A stretch of DNA of 64,000 bases from Aptenodytes patagonicus (GCF_965638725.1 NC_134963.1:11002501-11066500), one strand, 5' to 3'. Shown: positions 38,493-49,100, counted from the first letter of the stretch. Notes: a model not told the origin generated them from the sequence alone. Translations and numbers: made by a program.

Positions 38493-39107
38493 AGAAAGCC
38501 AGCCATATCCTGGGCTGCATCACAAGCAGCGTGGCCAGCAGGTCGAGGGAGGTGATTCTCCCCCTCTACTCCGCTCTGGTGAGACCCCACCTGGAGCCCT
38601 GCGTCCAGCTCTGGAGTCCTCAGCACAGGAAAGACACGGACCTGTTGGAGCGGGTCCAGAGGAGGGTCACGAAAATTATTAGAGGGATGTAACACCTCTC
38701 CTATGAGGACAGGCTGAGAGAGTTGGGGTTGTTCAGCCTAGAGAAGAGAAGGCTCCAGGGCAAGCCTTTCAGTACTTAAAGGGGGCTTATAAGAATGGTG
38801 GCAAACTTTTTAGCAGGGCCTGTTGTGACAGGACAAGGGGGAATGGTTTGAAACTAAAAGAGGGTGAATTCAGACTAGATATAAGGAAGAAATTTTTTAC
38901 GCCGAGAGTGGTGAAACACTGGCACAGGTTGCCCAGAGAGGTGGTGGATGCCCCATCCCTGGAAACATTCCAGGTCAGGTTGGATGGGGCTCTGAGCAAC
39001 CTGATCTAGTGGACGATGTCCTTGCTCATTGCAGATGGGTTGGACTAGATGACCTTTAAAGGTCCCTTCCAGCCCAAACCATTCTGTGATTCTATGATTC
39101 TGTGTCC
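38493..39107 (+). mobile_element. CR1 LINE, 5'-truncated, with end of reverse transcriptase frame
   Basis: It contains the C-terminal end of the CR1 ORF2 (the [16 protein letters not shown] motif, then [15 protein letters not shown]). This is followed by the standard 3'UTR blocks (TTCAGCCTAGAGAAGAGAAG, GAGCAACCTGATCTAGTGG, GGTTGGACTAGATGACC) and the ATTCTGTGATTCTATGATTC end. It is the best preserved CR1 in the window but has no intact ORF. Confidence 0.93.
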
Positions 39108-39110
39108 CTA

Positions 39111-39221
39111 GAAGGTGCCTGCAGGGACACGTGGCAACCCAAAGCCTGGCAGGGCCGGGCACCCCACTGGCACCAACACATCCCAGGGAGGGGGATGTGG
39201 TGGGGCCATCGCCCCTTTACC
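39111..39221. repeat. Direct repeat, right copy, flanking a CR1
   Basis: Second copy of the 38378-38492 sequence, directly after the CR1 3' end. Confidence 0.85.
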
Positions 39222-39812
39222 AAGAGGCTGGGGAGTGGGCATGTCCCCCAGAACTGCACACAGTGTGGCCGGGTGCCCCCCTGTACCTGGGGTGGCTCCT
39301 GGCAGCTCTGATGGAGTGCCTGCAGCTGAGCGCTGGCGCTCTCGGTACAGCTGTGGCTGTGAGTCGCGCTATGTGCAGGGCTGCAGGGGAACTTCCCTGG
39401 GGCTGTGTGGGGAGTGGGGCATGTGGCACGCAGGGGCCCAGGCTGCCATGGCACAGGGTGCAAGGGACAAACTGGCGCATGTGCATGCACCAGTGGCTAC
39501 GTGGGCACCCCCATCCTGGGTGACACAGGGGTGACCAAGGAAATGGGGACAGAGCCAGGGCTGGCCAGCAAAAGGACATGGCTGGCCATGGCCCCACCAC
39601 AAGCCACGTGTCCCTGCAAGGGACTTGGTACCCAGAGGTCAGTGAGGGACAAGGCCGGCACAGCCAGGGCCATGTGCTCACTGCCGGCATGGGAGCTTAT
39701 ACCAGGCTGATGCCCCAAGCTGCTCATCCCCTGGTCTTGGCGGTGCCAGGGGGGTTCAGTGGGATCCCCGGGGGTGAACAAGAGCTGCAGGGAGCTCTGG
39801 GCACCCCCAGCG

Positions 39813-39813
<1 letters not shown>

Positions 39814-39848
<35 letters not shown>

Positions 39849-39860
39849 ATGCATGTGTGT
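39814..39860. repeat. (TG)n microsatellite
   Basis: Uninterrupted GTGTGT run of about 30 bases with ATATAT and GCATGCATG edges, about 125 bp beyond the C1 polyadenylation signal. Confidence 0.95.
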
Positions 39861-39982
39861 TCCCATCCCACCCTCCTCCATATTGGTGCCACTGGGGTGA
39901 TGCCGGCTGGCGCGGGGGGAGCAGGCGCGTTGGAAGGACACAGAGACAGGGATGCTGAGCCAGCGCTAGTTCAGTGTCGGTG

Positions 39983-39988
39983 TTTATT
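39983..39988 (-). promoter_or_regulatory. AATAAA polyadenylation signal for IGL C1
   Basis: TTTATT on the + strand is AATAAA on the IGL strand, 158 bases after the C1 stop codon. Confidence 0.85.
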
Positions 39989-40145
39989 CGTGTGACACTT
40001 AGGGCGGGGGCACAGGAGCAGGGGACAGGGGGATGTGGGGAGACACATCTGCGGTGGAGGGGGGGGGGGAGCCGCTGCCCCCAGCAGCGGGGAAGAAGGA
40101 GGGGGCCAGTGAGGAGCCACTGGGCGCGGGGAGGTCCCAGTGGGG

Positions 40146-40468
40146 TTAGGGGCACTCGGATCTCTTCAGGCTCTTCTCCACGTTGCCAGCTTCGTGCGTG
40201 ACCTTGCAGACATAGGTCTCGTGGCTCTTCCAGTCGCTGGCACTCAGCGTCAGGTAGCTGCTGGCCATGTACTGGTTGTTGCTCTGCCGCTGGGGCTGGC
40301 TGGTCTCAATGCCACTGGTGAGGGTGCGGCCATCGGCTGTCCAGGCCACCTGCACGGCGCGAGGGTAGAAGTCTCCCAGCAGACACACCAGGGTGGCTTT
40401 GTTCTGTGACGAGAGCTCCTCGGAGGATGGCGGGAAGAGGTGGACGGTGGGACGGACCTTGGGCTGGC
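40146..40468 (-). CDS. IGLC1: Immunoglobulin lambda constant region C1
   Basis: Single C1-set Ig domain exon of the lambda light chain. It encodes [20 protein letters not shown] through KSLKRSECP (106 residues plus the split Gly shared with J). It shows the intradomain cysteines ([10 protein letters not shown] and YVCKVTHE), the core Trp in VAWTADG, and a C-terminal SEC whose cysteine pairs with the heavy chain. A proline follows that Cys. The acceptor is CTCGCAG at 40469-40471 and the stop is TAA at 40146-40148. J1 lies 1.6 kb upstream and splices in frame, and a polyadenylation signal lies downstream. This is the functional constant region. Confidence 0.96.
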
Positions 40469-40609
40469 CTGCGAGGGAGGAGAGCGGTGCAGGGTCAGGG
40501 GGGCCCTGTGCCCCGCCACAGCCCCCTGCCTGCCTGCCCTGCCTGCCCTGCCTGCCCCAGCTGGCACTGCCCAGAAACTCCCCACTTCCCCGACAGCTAA
40601 GAGGTTATA

Positions 40610-41022
40610 ACTTATAATTCTAATGTATTTAGATTTGGGATAAATCTCTCTATATATTTTTTATATATGTGTATATATATATAAAAATACATGTGTATAT
40701 ATACATCCCATATATACTTGTATATATGTTATATATATACACTATATGTGTATATATATGCATATACACATTATATATTATAGATATCTATATATACAGC
40801 TAATATACATCATATACATGTATATTATATATTACATACATAAAATATACAATATACTACATATATATGTAGTATATATTGTTATAGAAATATATGTATA
40901 ATTATAGATCATTTATATATTATACATATTTATGTATGTATATATATTTTTCATATATAACATATATATGTTATATATTATATATATTCATATATATATA
41001 TAATATATATAAAAAAACCAAA
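40610..41022. repeat. AT-only low-complexity block in J1-C1 intron
   Basis: About 400 bases made almost entirely of A and T, mainly TATATA tracts with many palindromic TA runs, sitting in otherwise moderate-GC DNA. It is followed at 41249-41280 by a TCTATC hexamer run. Confidence 0.95.
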
Positions 41023-42064
41023 ATCTCTGGTTAGTTGCCATAAACCCATTTCCTTCCTTTTGCAAGGCAATTTTTTTAAAAATCAAAATTTCGAAGACAA
41101 ACCATCCTTTTTTCTGCACAGTTCTGCTTTCAGACACTTTCAGACTTGTCTCAGAAAAAGTACAACTAAGAATCACCCGAAGGAAGACGGAAAAAAGATG
41201 TTTGTTTGGTCTTTCCAAGGTGGTTCTGCTGCCTCCTCAAATGTACAATGTCTCTCTATCTCTATCTCTATCTCTATTCGAAAACCAGGAGGACTCCGCC
41301 ATTAAAAACTTTCTACTGAAGAAATTGGCAAACTGCATTTTTCTCAATCTTATGCCCCTAGTAATTTGGTTCAGATTGGGTTTTTTGGCCAAATTCTTTT
41401 AAAAATTACAAAGACTGACAAAACGATATTCCCGGCAGCATTTTCAACACAGTAATCTCCATTTTTGACACGGATTACCTGGACAACGGGCTCTTTAAGA
41501 TACCCCTGAAAAGTTTTGGTTAAGATCCCAGGGATGTGCCATTTTAACACAAAGTTGGATGCGACTTCAGCCTGCTCGCGGCCGAGAACGGGCTGCCATT
41601 TCGCAGCACCCGCACCCTCGGCCGCGAGACTCCACAGAGAAGCCCCTGCTCCTCACCGAGGGTGACAGACTTAGTCCTCAGGACTAGGAGTTGAGGACTT
41701 AGACCTTAGACCTTAGACTAATGACTAATTTCTTTAACAAAGACAAAAATTGACTTTCTTAGAGACCTAAACATGAGTTTCTGAAATAGGTTCCCTGAGG
41801 CGTCAGACAAATTTTCTGGCCAAATTTTAAGTTCTTTCAATTGAGAAAATACCCCCCAATCCTCCGTGGCGCGCACCAGAGCCCTCTGAGTCCGCAGGGA
41901 CAAGACACAGACCACAATGCCGCGCTTAGTGCCTGTCCCTGAACCAGCGGCAGACCCCCACCCAGCGCCAAGTCCGAGAAAAAAAACCCAAATCACCGAA
42001 AATCGACAAAATGTCACAATTTCGCGGTGGGGAAGGAAAGACCGAGAAGAAGTCGGCGACTTAC

Positions 42065-42099
42065 CTAGGACGGTCAACAGGGTCCCAGGCCCGAAAACA
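42065..42099 (-). CDS. IGLJ1: Immunoglobulin lambda joining segment J1
   Basis: A 35-nt J segment encoding VFGPGTLLTVL plus the first base of Gly. The FGxG motif forms the beta-bulge of rearranged V domains. The donor GTAAGT begins at 42064 and joins C1 in phase (G|GC). The 12-spacer RSS is immediately upstream at 42100-42127. Confidence 0.96.
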
Positions 42100-42127
42100 C
42101 ACAGTGATACAGGGCTGTGCAAAAACT
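42100..42127 (-). promoter_or_regulatory. 12-RSS of J1
   Basis: On the IGL strand: nonamer AGTTTTTGC (42119-42127), 12-bp spacer, then a perfect heptamer CACTGTG (42100-42106) abutting J1. This is the type that pairs with the 23-RSS of V lambda. Confidence 0.96.
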
Positions 42128-42159
42128 TCCTGCCCCGTGGCAGGAGCAGTCCTGGGCCC

Positions 42160-42305
42160 CGTGGATGTGGCAGGATGGAGGTGATGAGATGGAGATGCCC
42201 CAATGGACACAGCAGGATGAAGGTGATGAGATGGAGGTGTCCCGATGGACACAGCAGGCTGGATGCACAGTGCTGGATGTGCCCCGGTGGATGTGGCAGG
42301 GCAGG
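42160..42305. repeat. Minisatellite just 5' of J1, unit about 41 bp
   Basis: About four imperfect copies with spacing 40-42 bp, built around GGACACAGCAGG and GGTGATGAGATGGAGG, beginning within 35 bp of the J1 nonamer. Confidence 0.85.
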
Positions 42306-43790
42306 AGCAGCAGGACAGCCATATGGGGATGACTGTGTCTCCTTGCTGGAAGGGCCACAGGAAAATGGGTGGCCTTGGCCCCGCCATCCCTCATGGACCA
42401 CATTGGCTGGGCTCTCCAGAGCCGTGGCTGCTCCAGGGACCCACTGCTACCGAGGACCACGCCCTTGTGCTCGTTACAAGCCCATGTCCCTGCCTGTGGT
42501 GTGGGGACGTTAATCCCAGGTGAGGAAGAGCTGGTGGAGGCTTTGGGTGTCCCTAAGGCGCGACAGGCAGCACCTCACCTTGACCTGTGCTGCTGCCATG
42601 CAGGTGTCTGTGAACTGCCCTGGGGGGCACCGGCCACCGTCCTGCCACCCCTCGGGCTACACCGTGGCTGCAGCTGGGGCGAAGGGGGACCACCAGTCAT
42701 TGCACAGTATGTGTGCAGGTAAAGCTCATGAATAAACCATCCATCCATCCTTCCCACTGCCCAGAAACACCAGCGCTGGCTTAGGTGCCGTGATTTCATA
42801 GGGGACCCCCACCTCCCAGTGCCCATGCCACCCTACAGCCTGGCTCTGCTCTCTGGGGCAAAACCGAACCCTGGCACAGCCCACATTCTTACCTGGGCAG
42901 GATTTTCGGTGCCTGGCGGGTAGGTGAGCCTCCTTGGGGCAGCTGTGTCAGGGTGCCCTGTGCTGGGGCAGCCTGTGGCAGGGGAGAGGTGCAGCCCTGG
43001 CTGCCATCGTGCTGTGCCTGCCGCTGTGCCAGAGCTCAGCCCGGCGCTCAGGGCTGGGCACGGGGCGCTGGACCATCCCACCGAGGGTAAATAAGCACTT
43101 CCCTCCGTCACACCTGGCATCTCGGTGCCAGCAAAGGCACTGGTGCGGTGTTGACTCCGGTGTGGGGGAGTTGAGAGCCCCCCCTGAGTGAACGAAGCCT
43201 GCCAGCCATGACGGAGGATCACGCCCCAGGACGTTTGCTGAAGGCGCCTATCGCTGCGTCAGTGCGTGATGACCGAAGGCCAAATTCACAGGGATTTTTA
43301 TTTCTGCCCTAACAGAGCTCAGTGCAGGTCTCAGCATTTAAAGCCTGGGTCGGGTGGCCTGGTCCGCAGGTGGAGGGGAAGGCTAGGGGCATCAGTCAGC
43401 ACTGGGCGTTGCAGCAGAGGAGCCCTGGCTGGCTGCTTTCTCCAACTTAATTTAGCTCCCGCCTTTGCTGTGGGAGATCAAGCCAGTGCCCACGGACCAA
43501 ACTCAGGGCTGCTGCAGCCCCAGCACCTGAGATGGCTCCTGCTCTGCTCCCCAGGTGCAACAGAATTTGGGGCAGGAGCCTGGGGAGGGAAGGCAGCAGC
43601 CAGCTGGGGACACCCAAGGACCAGCCGTAGACCATGGCAGGGGAAAATGCACCAACCCAGTGAGCTCAAGACGTGGGAGCGAGCAGTTAAGCTCTCAGCC
43701 AATTGCGTCCGTGTTTTGTTGCAGGGTCATGATCATATTTGACCAAGGAAGAAGGACTGGGATATGTGGATGCAGGGCCAACACTCAGGG

Positions 43791-43796
43791 TTTATT
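43791..43796 (-). promoter_or_regulatory. AATAAA polyadenylation signal for C2
   Basis: TTTATT on the + strand, 189 bases after the C2 stop on the IGL strand. Confidence 0.7.
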
Positions 43797-43984
43797 TGGA
43801 TGATGCCCAGGATGAGGGGATGGGGCAGGGGAGATGGGAGGGATTCAGGCACAGGGAGAAGGAACGGCCCACAGAGATGGCAGAGACTTGCACAGAAGGA
43901 GGGAACAGGGATGGGACAGGCAGTGAAGCACTGTGCTGGGGGATGTGATGTTCCAGGGCCAGGGTTGTCCATTCCCCAGTGGGG

Positions 43985-44307
43985 TTAGGAGCGCTCAGAT
44001 CTATTCAGAACCTTCTCGATGGTGCCAGTCTCATGTGTGACCTTGCAGACATAGGTCTCACAGCTCTTCCAGTTGGCGGCACTCAGCGTCAGGTAGCTGC
44101 TGGCCATGTACTGGTTGTTGCTCTGCCGCTGGGGCTGGCTGGTCTCAATGCCACTGGTGAAGGCACGGCCGTCAGCTGTCCAGGCCACCTGCACGGCGCG
44201 AGGGTAGAAGTCTCCCAGCAGACACACCAGGGTGGCTTTGTTCTGTGACGAGAGCTCCTCAGAGGATGGCGGGAAGAGGTGAACAGTGGGGGAGATCTTG
44301 GGCTGGC
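43985..44307 (-). pseudogene. Second lambda constant region C2, open but missing the interchain Cys
   Basis: Same length as C1 (323 nt), open throughout, with an intact GCAG acceptor and stop. It is nearly identical to C1 in the middle of the domain. Two changes stand out. The C-terminal SECP is SERS, so the heavy-chain-bonding Cys (TGC) has become Arg (CGC). In KSHETYVC the His has become Cys, adding a new unpaired cysteine. Its own J (45204-45238) is dead. I class it as a probable pseudogene by context. The exon itself could still encode a domain if spliced from another J, for example by skipping C1. Confidence 0.75.
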
Positions 44308-45203
44308 CTGCGAGGGGAGAGAGCCACGCGGGGAGGCGGATGTGGAAGGAGGAAGGTCTTTAAAGTGTGGACACGGCTGTACCCATGCAGTTTTGGTCCT
44401 GGCTGGAGTCTTTCAGTGCAGCTCCCACCACCAGTAAAGGAGCTAAAAGCTCAAGGTCTCTGTGGTCAGCTTATTTTTTTAATATTCAGCCTAGCAATCC
44501 AGAAAAGGCTGCCCTGGAGGTAAGAGGCCCCAGGTCTCCGGAGGACAACCAGCATGCATGTCTGCAGGATTCCCCGTCACCAGCATCCCACACCTCGGCC
44601 CTGTGCCACACACGTGCAGCTGTAGCCAAGACTAGGCTATGCTGCTTTTTGGAGGCTGAAGAGGCAGCCATCCTCCTGAGTCTCACTGAGACGTGAAGAG
44701 GCAACCTTGTCCTCAGCCAGCAAGCCCAACCCATCTGCTCAGACTTGAAGCCTTCCACTTCGACCCCCTATATATTTCCTCATCATATGATAGAGCATAC
44801 CTGGGAGCTTCTCAGGAGAAAGAGAAATGTTAAGAAATTTCTGTTTCATAAACTCCAATATAATCTGGCTGTCTGGCAAATATATAGATATACTTTTACC
44901 CAGTAACTCCTGCACTCAGACAAGTTGAACGAGACCCATGGGATAAGTAGAGGGTCTGCAGATTTGAAAGGACCAAAAACATTTTGCAAGCAGCAAAGCC
45001 CAATTAGCCCATAAAACCTTGTTTCCTTCTGTCAAGGAAAGGCACATGAATACGTTTCAGTGTGGTTAGACAGATGGAGGACACGCTACTGTAACCAAAT
45101 GGAGAAGTTGAAGAAAGAAAAAACACAACACCCCAAATCCCAGGAAGAGCCCATACAGCCCATGGCACTGTAACGACCATGTGTGAGCATCTGAGCAACT
45201 TAC

Positions 45204-45238
45204 TGAGGACGGTCAATAGCACCAACTTAAATTGAACT
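45204..45238 (-). pseudogene. Decayed lambda joining segment J2
   Basis: The last 18 bases (TTGACCGTCCT core) and the GTAAGT donor match J1. The upstream codons read V-Q-F-K-L-V where J1 has V-F-G-P-G-T, so FGxG is gone. No heptamer CACTGTG precedes it. It lies 0.9 kb upstream of C2, reproducing the J1-C1 arrangement. Confidence 0.85.
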
Positions 45239-45239
45239 C

Positions 45240-46300
45240 GACAATATTCAAATGCTGTGGTTTATGCAAGCGGTTATAGAAAGAGGCAGAGTCAGTGAAC
45301 CTCCTGAATCACTAGAAAATAAATGATGCTTCAAAGATTTTGTGATTCGAGGCACTTTCTGTTTCAGAGGTTTGGTTTGCCTCTGGGTAGGCTTGGTGCA
45401 AAGGCTGCAAACTAGCCAAAAAAAAAAAATCACTGAAATTGTCTATGCAAAGCATTTAGCTGAAGCTGATGCCATCTATTGTGGACGACCAGTTTCTGAG
45501 CATTCCTCAGACTTTGATGGGGTTTCGGTTCCATTTTAGGGGGGGACAATAAAGGGGGACAATGTTCAGCTTGAAAGTCCAGCTGTTCTCCTTGGAGGGA
45601 GGCATGGAGGAGAACCAATGCTGTGCTGGATGTACCAGGGGTGTTGGCCCTTCAGCACCTGCCTGGCACATGGCCTCGGCAGGAGCAGTGGCAGGTGAGG
45701 GGGTGCTGGTCTGGGGAGGAACTGGGGAGGCTACGCACGACCACTGTGTCCCAGCTGCTGGGGCTGAGCAGCAGAGGCCATGCCAGGCACTCTCCTGCTG
45801 CTGCCACGTGGCTTGCCCACACATGCCTGGAAGCAAATGAGAAGGGAAAGGGTAGGATGTGACGAGCAGCCTTGCAGCATAAACCGTTCTGAAACTGCCC
45901 TGGCATGGCTTGTGCAAACATCTACCCCCAGAAACTGCTTCCTTTATTGGCTAAAATCAGCACTGGCTGGGGGGAGCAGGCACCCAGTGCCCGGGGGCTC
46001 TGGCAGAGCTGTGCTGGGAGGAGGGCAGGGAGGTGCCCAGCAGGGCCCTGGGTGCCAGCCAGGGAGCACAGGGGACCTTACACCCGCAGTGCAGGGCAAG
46101 GAAAGGGCTGCTGGGAGTCATCCTCTCCCCAGATGACACGGGATAGACACAGACCTGGGGCTCTAAGGGACGGCTGAGCTGCGACACCAGGCACAGCCAC
46201 CTGCAGCACAGAGCGGGGCCATGGCAGGGATGGTTAACGTGGCCATGGAGAATGGCAGGTTCCCAAGTGCTGTACATCCCCTCCCCAAATGACATGGAAT
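45240..46300. other. V1 to J2 interval
   Basis: No gene was recognised between 45240 and 46220. From 46225 it contains a short piece resembling V framework 3 (GATGGTTAACGTGGCCATGG) that recurs downstream of V2. No enhancer can be claimed from sequence alone. Confidence 0.4.
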
Positions 46301-46455
46301 GGGCACAGACCTGGGGCTTTTAGGGACGGCCGAGATGGGACACAAGGCACAGCCACCTGCAGCACAGGGCAGCAAGGGCAGGGCCATGGCAGGGATTTGC
46401 ACCACCATCAAACAGGGACAGCTGAGACTCCTAACTGGCCCCTGCGATGGCAGGA

Positions 46456-46494
46456 GGTTTTTGTATCACTTCCCCATTGCTTCATGTCACTGTG
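46456..46494 (-). promoter_or_regulatory. 23-RSS of V1
   Basis: Heptamer CACAGTG (46488-46494), 23-bp spacer, nonamer ACAAAAACC (46456-46464) on the IGL strand. Consensus at every position of both motifs. Confidence 0.97.
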
Positions 46495-46789
46495 GCACCA
46501 GCACTGCTGCTGTCGTAGCCACCACAGTAATAGACAGCCTCGTCCTCGGCTTGGACCCCAGTGATGGTTAACGTGCCCGTGGAGCCGGACTTGGAGCCGG
46601 AGAATCGCGAAGGGATGTCCGAGGGTCTCTTGTCATTCCAGTAGATCACAGTGACGGGGGCACTGCCAGGAACCTTCTGCTGGAACCAGCCATAGCTGCC
46701 GCTACCCCCGGAGCAGGTGATCCGGACGGTTTCTCCTGGGTTCGCTGACATCGAGGACGGCTGAGTCAGCGCTGCCTGGACCAGGGAAC
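46495..46789 (-). CDS. Immunoglobulin lambda variable V1, V exon (functional)
   Basis: J-proximal V segment, open from the acceptor (CTCTCCAG before 46789) to the heptamer. It encodes [19 protein letters not shown], first Cys in ITCSG, a short CDR1 (GSGSYG), Trp in WFQQKVPG, a [11 protein letters not shown]2, and the YYC of framework 3 followed by [10 protein letters not shown]. It is preceded by a leader exon and an octamer promoter and followed by a canonical 23-RSS, so it can rearrange to J1 about 4.4 kb away by deletion. That would remove J2-C2. Confidence 0.95.
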
Positions 46790-46923
46790 CTGGAGAGGGA
46801 GAGGAGAGAGGGGAGAAGACGGGGGTCAGCCAGTGCCCCACGAGCACAGCCCTCCCTGGGCAGCGTGACGGGGCCCCTGTGCCCAGAGGCCCCGGCCGGG
46901 CACAGTGAGTCTGGCCAGGGCAC

Positions 46924-46969
46924 CTGAGACATGGGCGAGCACCGCGAGGAGGAGAGGAGCCCAGGCCAT
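46924..46969 (-). CDS. V1 leader exon
   Basis: ATG at 46969 in GCCATGG context. It encodes [15 protein letters not shown] plus a split Gly, and the donor is CAG|GTGCCC. The intron is 134 bp. It is a hydrophobic signal peptide. Confidence 0.94.
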
Positions 46970-47031
46970 GGCGCAATCCCACCAGCTCCGTGTCCCCACG
47001 CCGATGGAGCTCTTTTGCGGACCCCGACTCC

Positions 47032-47076
47032 CTTTTAAGCCCCCGCCTGCCCAGGGCACAACCCCTCCATGCAAAT
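47032..47076 (-). promoter_or_regulatory. V1 promoter: octamer and TATA-like box
   Basis: ATTTGCAT octamer (47069-47076), the Oct-factor site of Ig V promoters. It lies 29 bp from a CTTAAAAG TATA-like element (47032-47039), itself about 60 bp before the ATG. Confidence 0.93.
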
Positions 47077-47839
47077 CTGACCCCGTGCTCAGGGCCGGAT
47101 CCTGCCTGCACATCTCTCCCCACCTCCCTCCCCGCCCAGCCCCACCATCCCAGATGCAGTGGGGCGTGTCCCCAGGCACAGAGTGGAGACGCGGGGACAC
47201 ATCACAGCTCAGAGCCCAAGACCTGCCAGCACGGACCCCCTGTCCCCAGCCTGGGCCGAGCAGCTGCAGGGCCAAAGGGTACAGGAGAGCCGGGCTGCTG
47301 GGGGCAAGGTGGGGCAGGTGGTGCCCACTTTTGGCATTTTCCTCTCCTACAGGTCTCCCAGGCCCCACACAGGCCTTGGCCGCTCCTGCCCTTCCCCGAA
47401 ACACCTGCAGCGCTGTCCTTGCCCCTTCTTTTGCAACAGCCATGCAGCACCCTACCCCTGTGGGGGCAACCCCTGCCTGGCCATGCTGGGGCCAAGCAGC
47501 TGGCAGCCCTGTGGCAGAAAAGGCCCCGGGGAGCCGGGAGGACACTGAGTTGCACAGGAGCCAGCAAAGCGCCCGTGGGCTGCATTAGCAGGAGTGTTGC
47601 CAGCAGCTGGGGAGAGGATCCTTCCCCTCGGCTCAGCACCCTAAGGCACAGCCCAGCGCTGTGTCAGCTCTGGGTTCCCCAAGCCAGGGATGGGGACCGA
47701 TGAGAGCGAGGCCAGGGAAGGGCCCCGAGGGTGATGAAGGGCTCAGAGCATCACTTGTACGGAGAGAGGTGGTGTGAGCTGGGATGGCTGAGCCCAAGGC
47801 GGGGAGCCTCAGGGGCATCGTATCAACATTATAAATATC

Positions 47840-48142
47840 TCCTGGGGGCAGGAAAGAAGATGGAGCCAGGCTCCTCTCAGAAGTGTCCACTGACAGCACA
47901 AGAGGCAACGGGCACAGGCTGAAACACAGGAAAATCTGTCTAAACATAGCAAAACCTTTTTTCTGCTGCAAGGACAATCAAACACTGGAACAGGTTGCCT
48001 AGAGAGTTGTGAATTCTCCATGCTTGGAGATGTTCAAAACCTGCCTGGACAGGCTGTGGGCAACCTGCAGTAGCCAACCCAGCTTCAAGCAGGGGGTGGG
48101 ACAAGACAATCTCCAGAGGCACCTCCAGCCCCAGTGATTCTG
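47840..48142 (+). repeat. CR1 LINE 3' fragment
   Basis: Diverged CR1 tail with AACACTGGAACAGGTTGCCTAG, a CCTGCCTGGACAGGCTGTGG block and CCCCAGTGATTCTGG end, between V1 and V2. The remaining inter-V sequence 47080-47840 and 48143-48780 shows nothing recognisable. Confidence 0.85.
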
Positions 48143-48789
48143 GGGCTTTCCCCAGACCCAGCGCCTGCGGTACCCTCTTGCTTTGCTGCTTTTTTGCCCT
48201 GGCTCTTCCCCTGCCAGCTCAGGCCCATCGCTCAAGACCTTTGCTCTTCCCAGGTCTCCACTCCCCAGCACAGGGGGAGCTGCCCAGCACCGAGCCCCGG
48301 GGCTCCAGCAATGTCTCCCCATGAGCTGATCAAGAGCCCAACAGGCCGGCGCTGGGAAAACTCTGCCAGAGCCAGGGCAGCCCAGGGGCTCTGCTCGCAG
48401 CTGTCGGGGCAGCCCCTGGCCAGCCCTGCTCTGACCCAGGGCACAGGGATCACGGCCACCTTCGGCAGCCTTGTGCCCAACCCAAGAGCAGCTGCACCCT
48501 GGGGAAATGCCCCCACCCCCACGACCCCTCCCTGTCCCCTACGCTGCCCTCCCCAGGGTGCCCAGGGCACAGAGAGCCCGATGGGCACGGGCCGGGCAGG
48601 CCTGCAGGGGGACTGTCTCCCTGCAGGGAGCATGGAGGGGACCTGCTGGAGCAGAGCATGTGCCCCATGGCAAGAGACACCTCACAGGCACATGTGCTGC
48701 TCCACCACTGCATCCAAACGGCGGCAGCAGCAGGCAACACCTGAGGGGCCCTGGGGCAACAGCAGGTTTGTGTCTCATTTCCCCAGTGC

Positions 48790-48905
48790 TGGGAGTCACC
48801 ATGACCCTGATCAGCACTGGTGTCCCAGCCGGCACAGTAAGAGACAACCTCTGCCTCGGCTTGGACCCCAGGGATGGTTAATGTGGCCATGGAGAATGGC
48901 AGGTT
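48790..48905 (-). pseudogene. V fragment: framework 3 and CDR3 only
   Basis: Reads MATLTIPGVQAEAEVVSYCAG then WDTSADQ, i.e. the last third of a V exon (the usual motif is [12 protein letters not shown]). It lacks framework 1 through CDR2 and has no heptamer. It is cut at the same short motif that recurs at 46225, about 250 bp downstream of the V2 RSS. Confidence 0.8.
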
Positions 48906-49100
48906 CCCAAGTGCTGTACATCCCCTCCCCAAATGGCATGGGATGGGCACAGACCTGGGGCTTTTAGGGACGGCCGAGATGGGACACAAGGCACAGCCAC
49001 CTGCAGCACAGGGCAGCAAGGGCAGGGCCATGGCAGGGATTTGCACCACCATCAAACAGGGACAGCTGACACTCCTAACTGGCCCCTGCAATGGCAGGAG

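Noticed and set aside
41672-41686. Palindrome TAGTCCTCAGGACTA with adjacent CCTTAGA repeats in the J1-C1 intron
   Set aside because: Short and isolated. No known regulatory site matches and it is easily expected by chance plus local slippage.
46482-47123. Single continuous 213-residue frame through V1 and its upstream DNA
   Set aside because: The frame reads through the 134-bp leader intron. The leader ATG with donor and the CTCTCCAG acceptor give the standard two-exon V gene. The same applies to the long frames over V2, V3 and V6.
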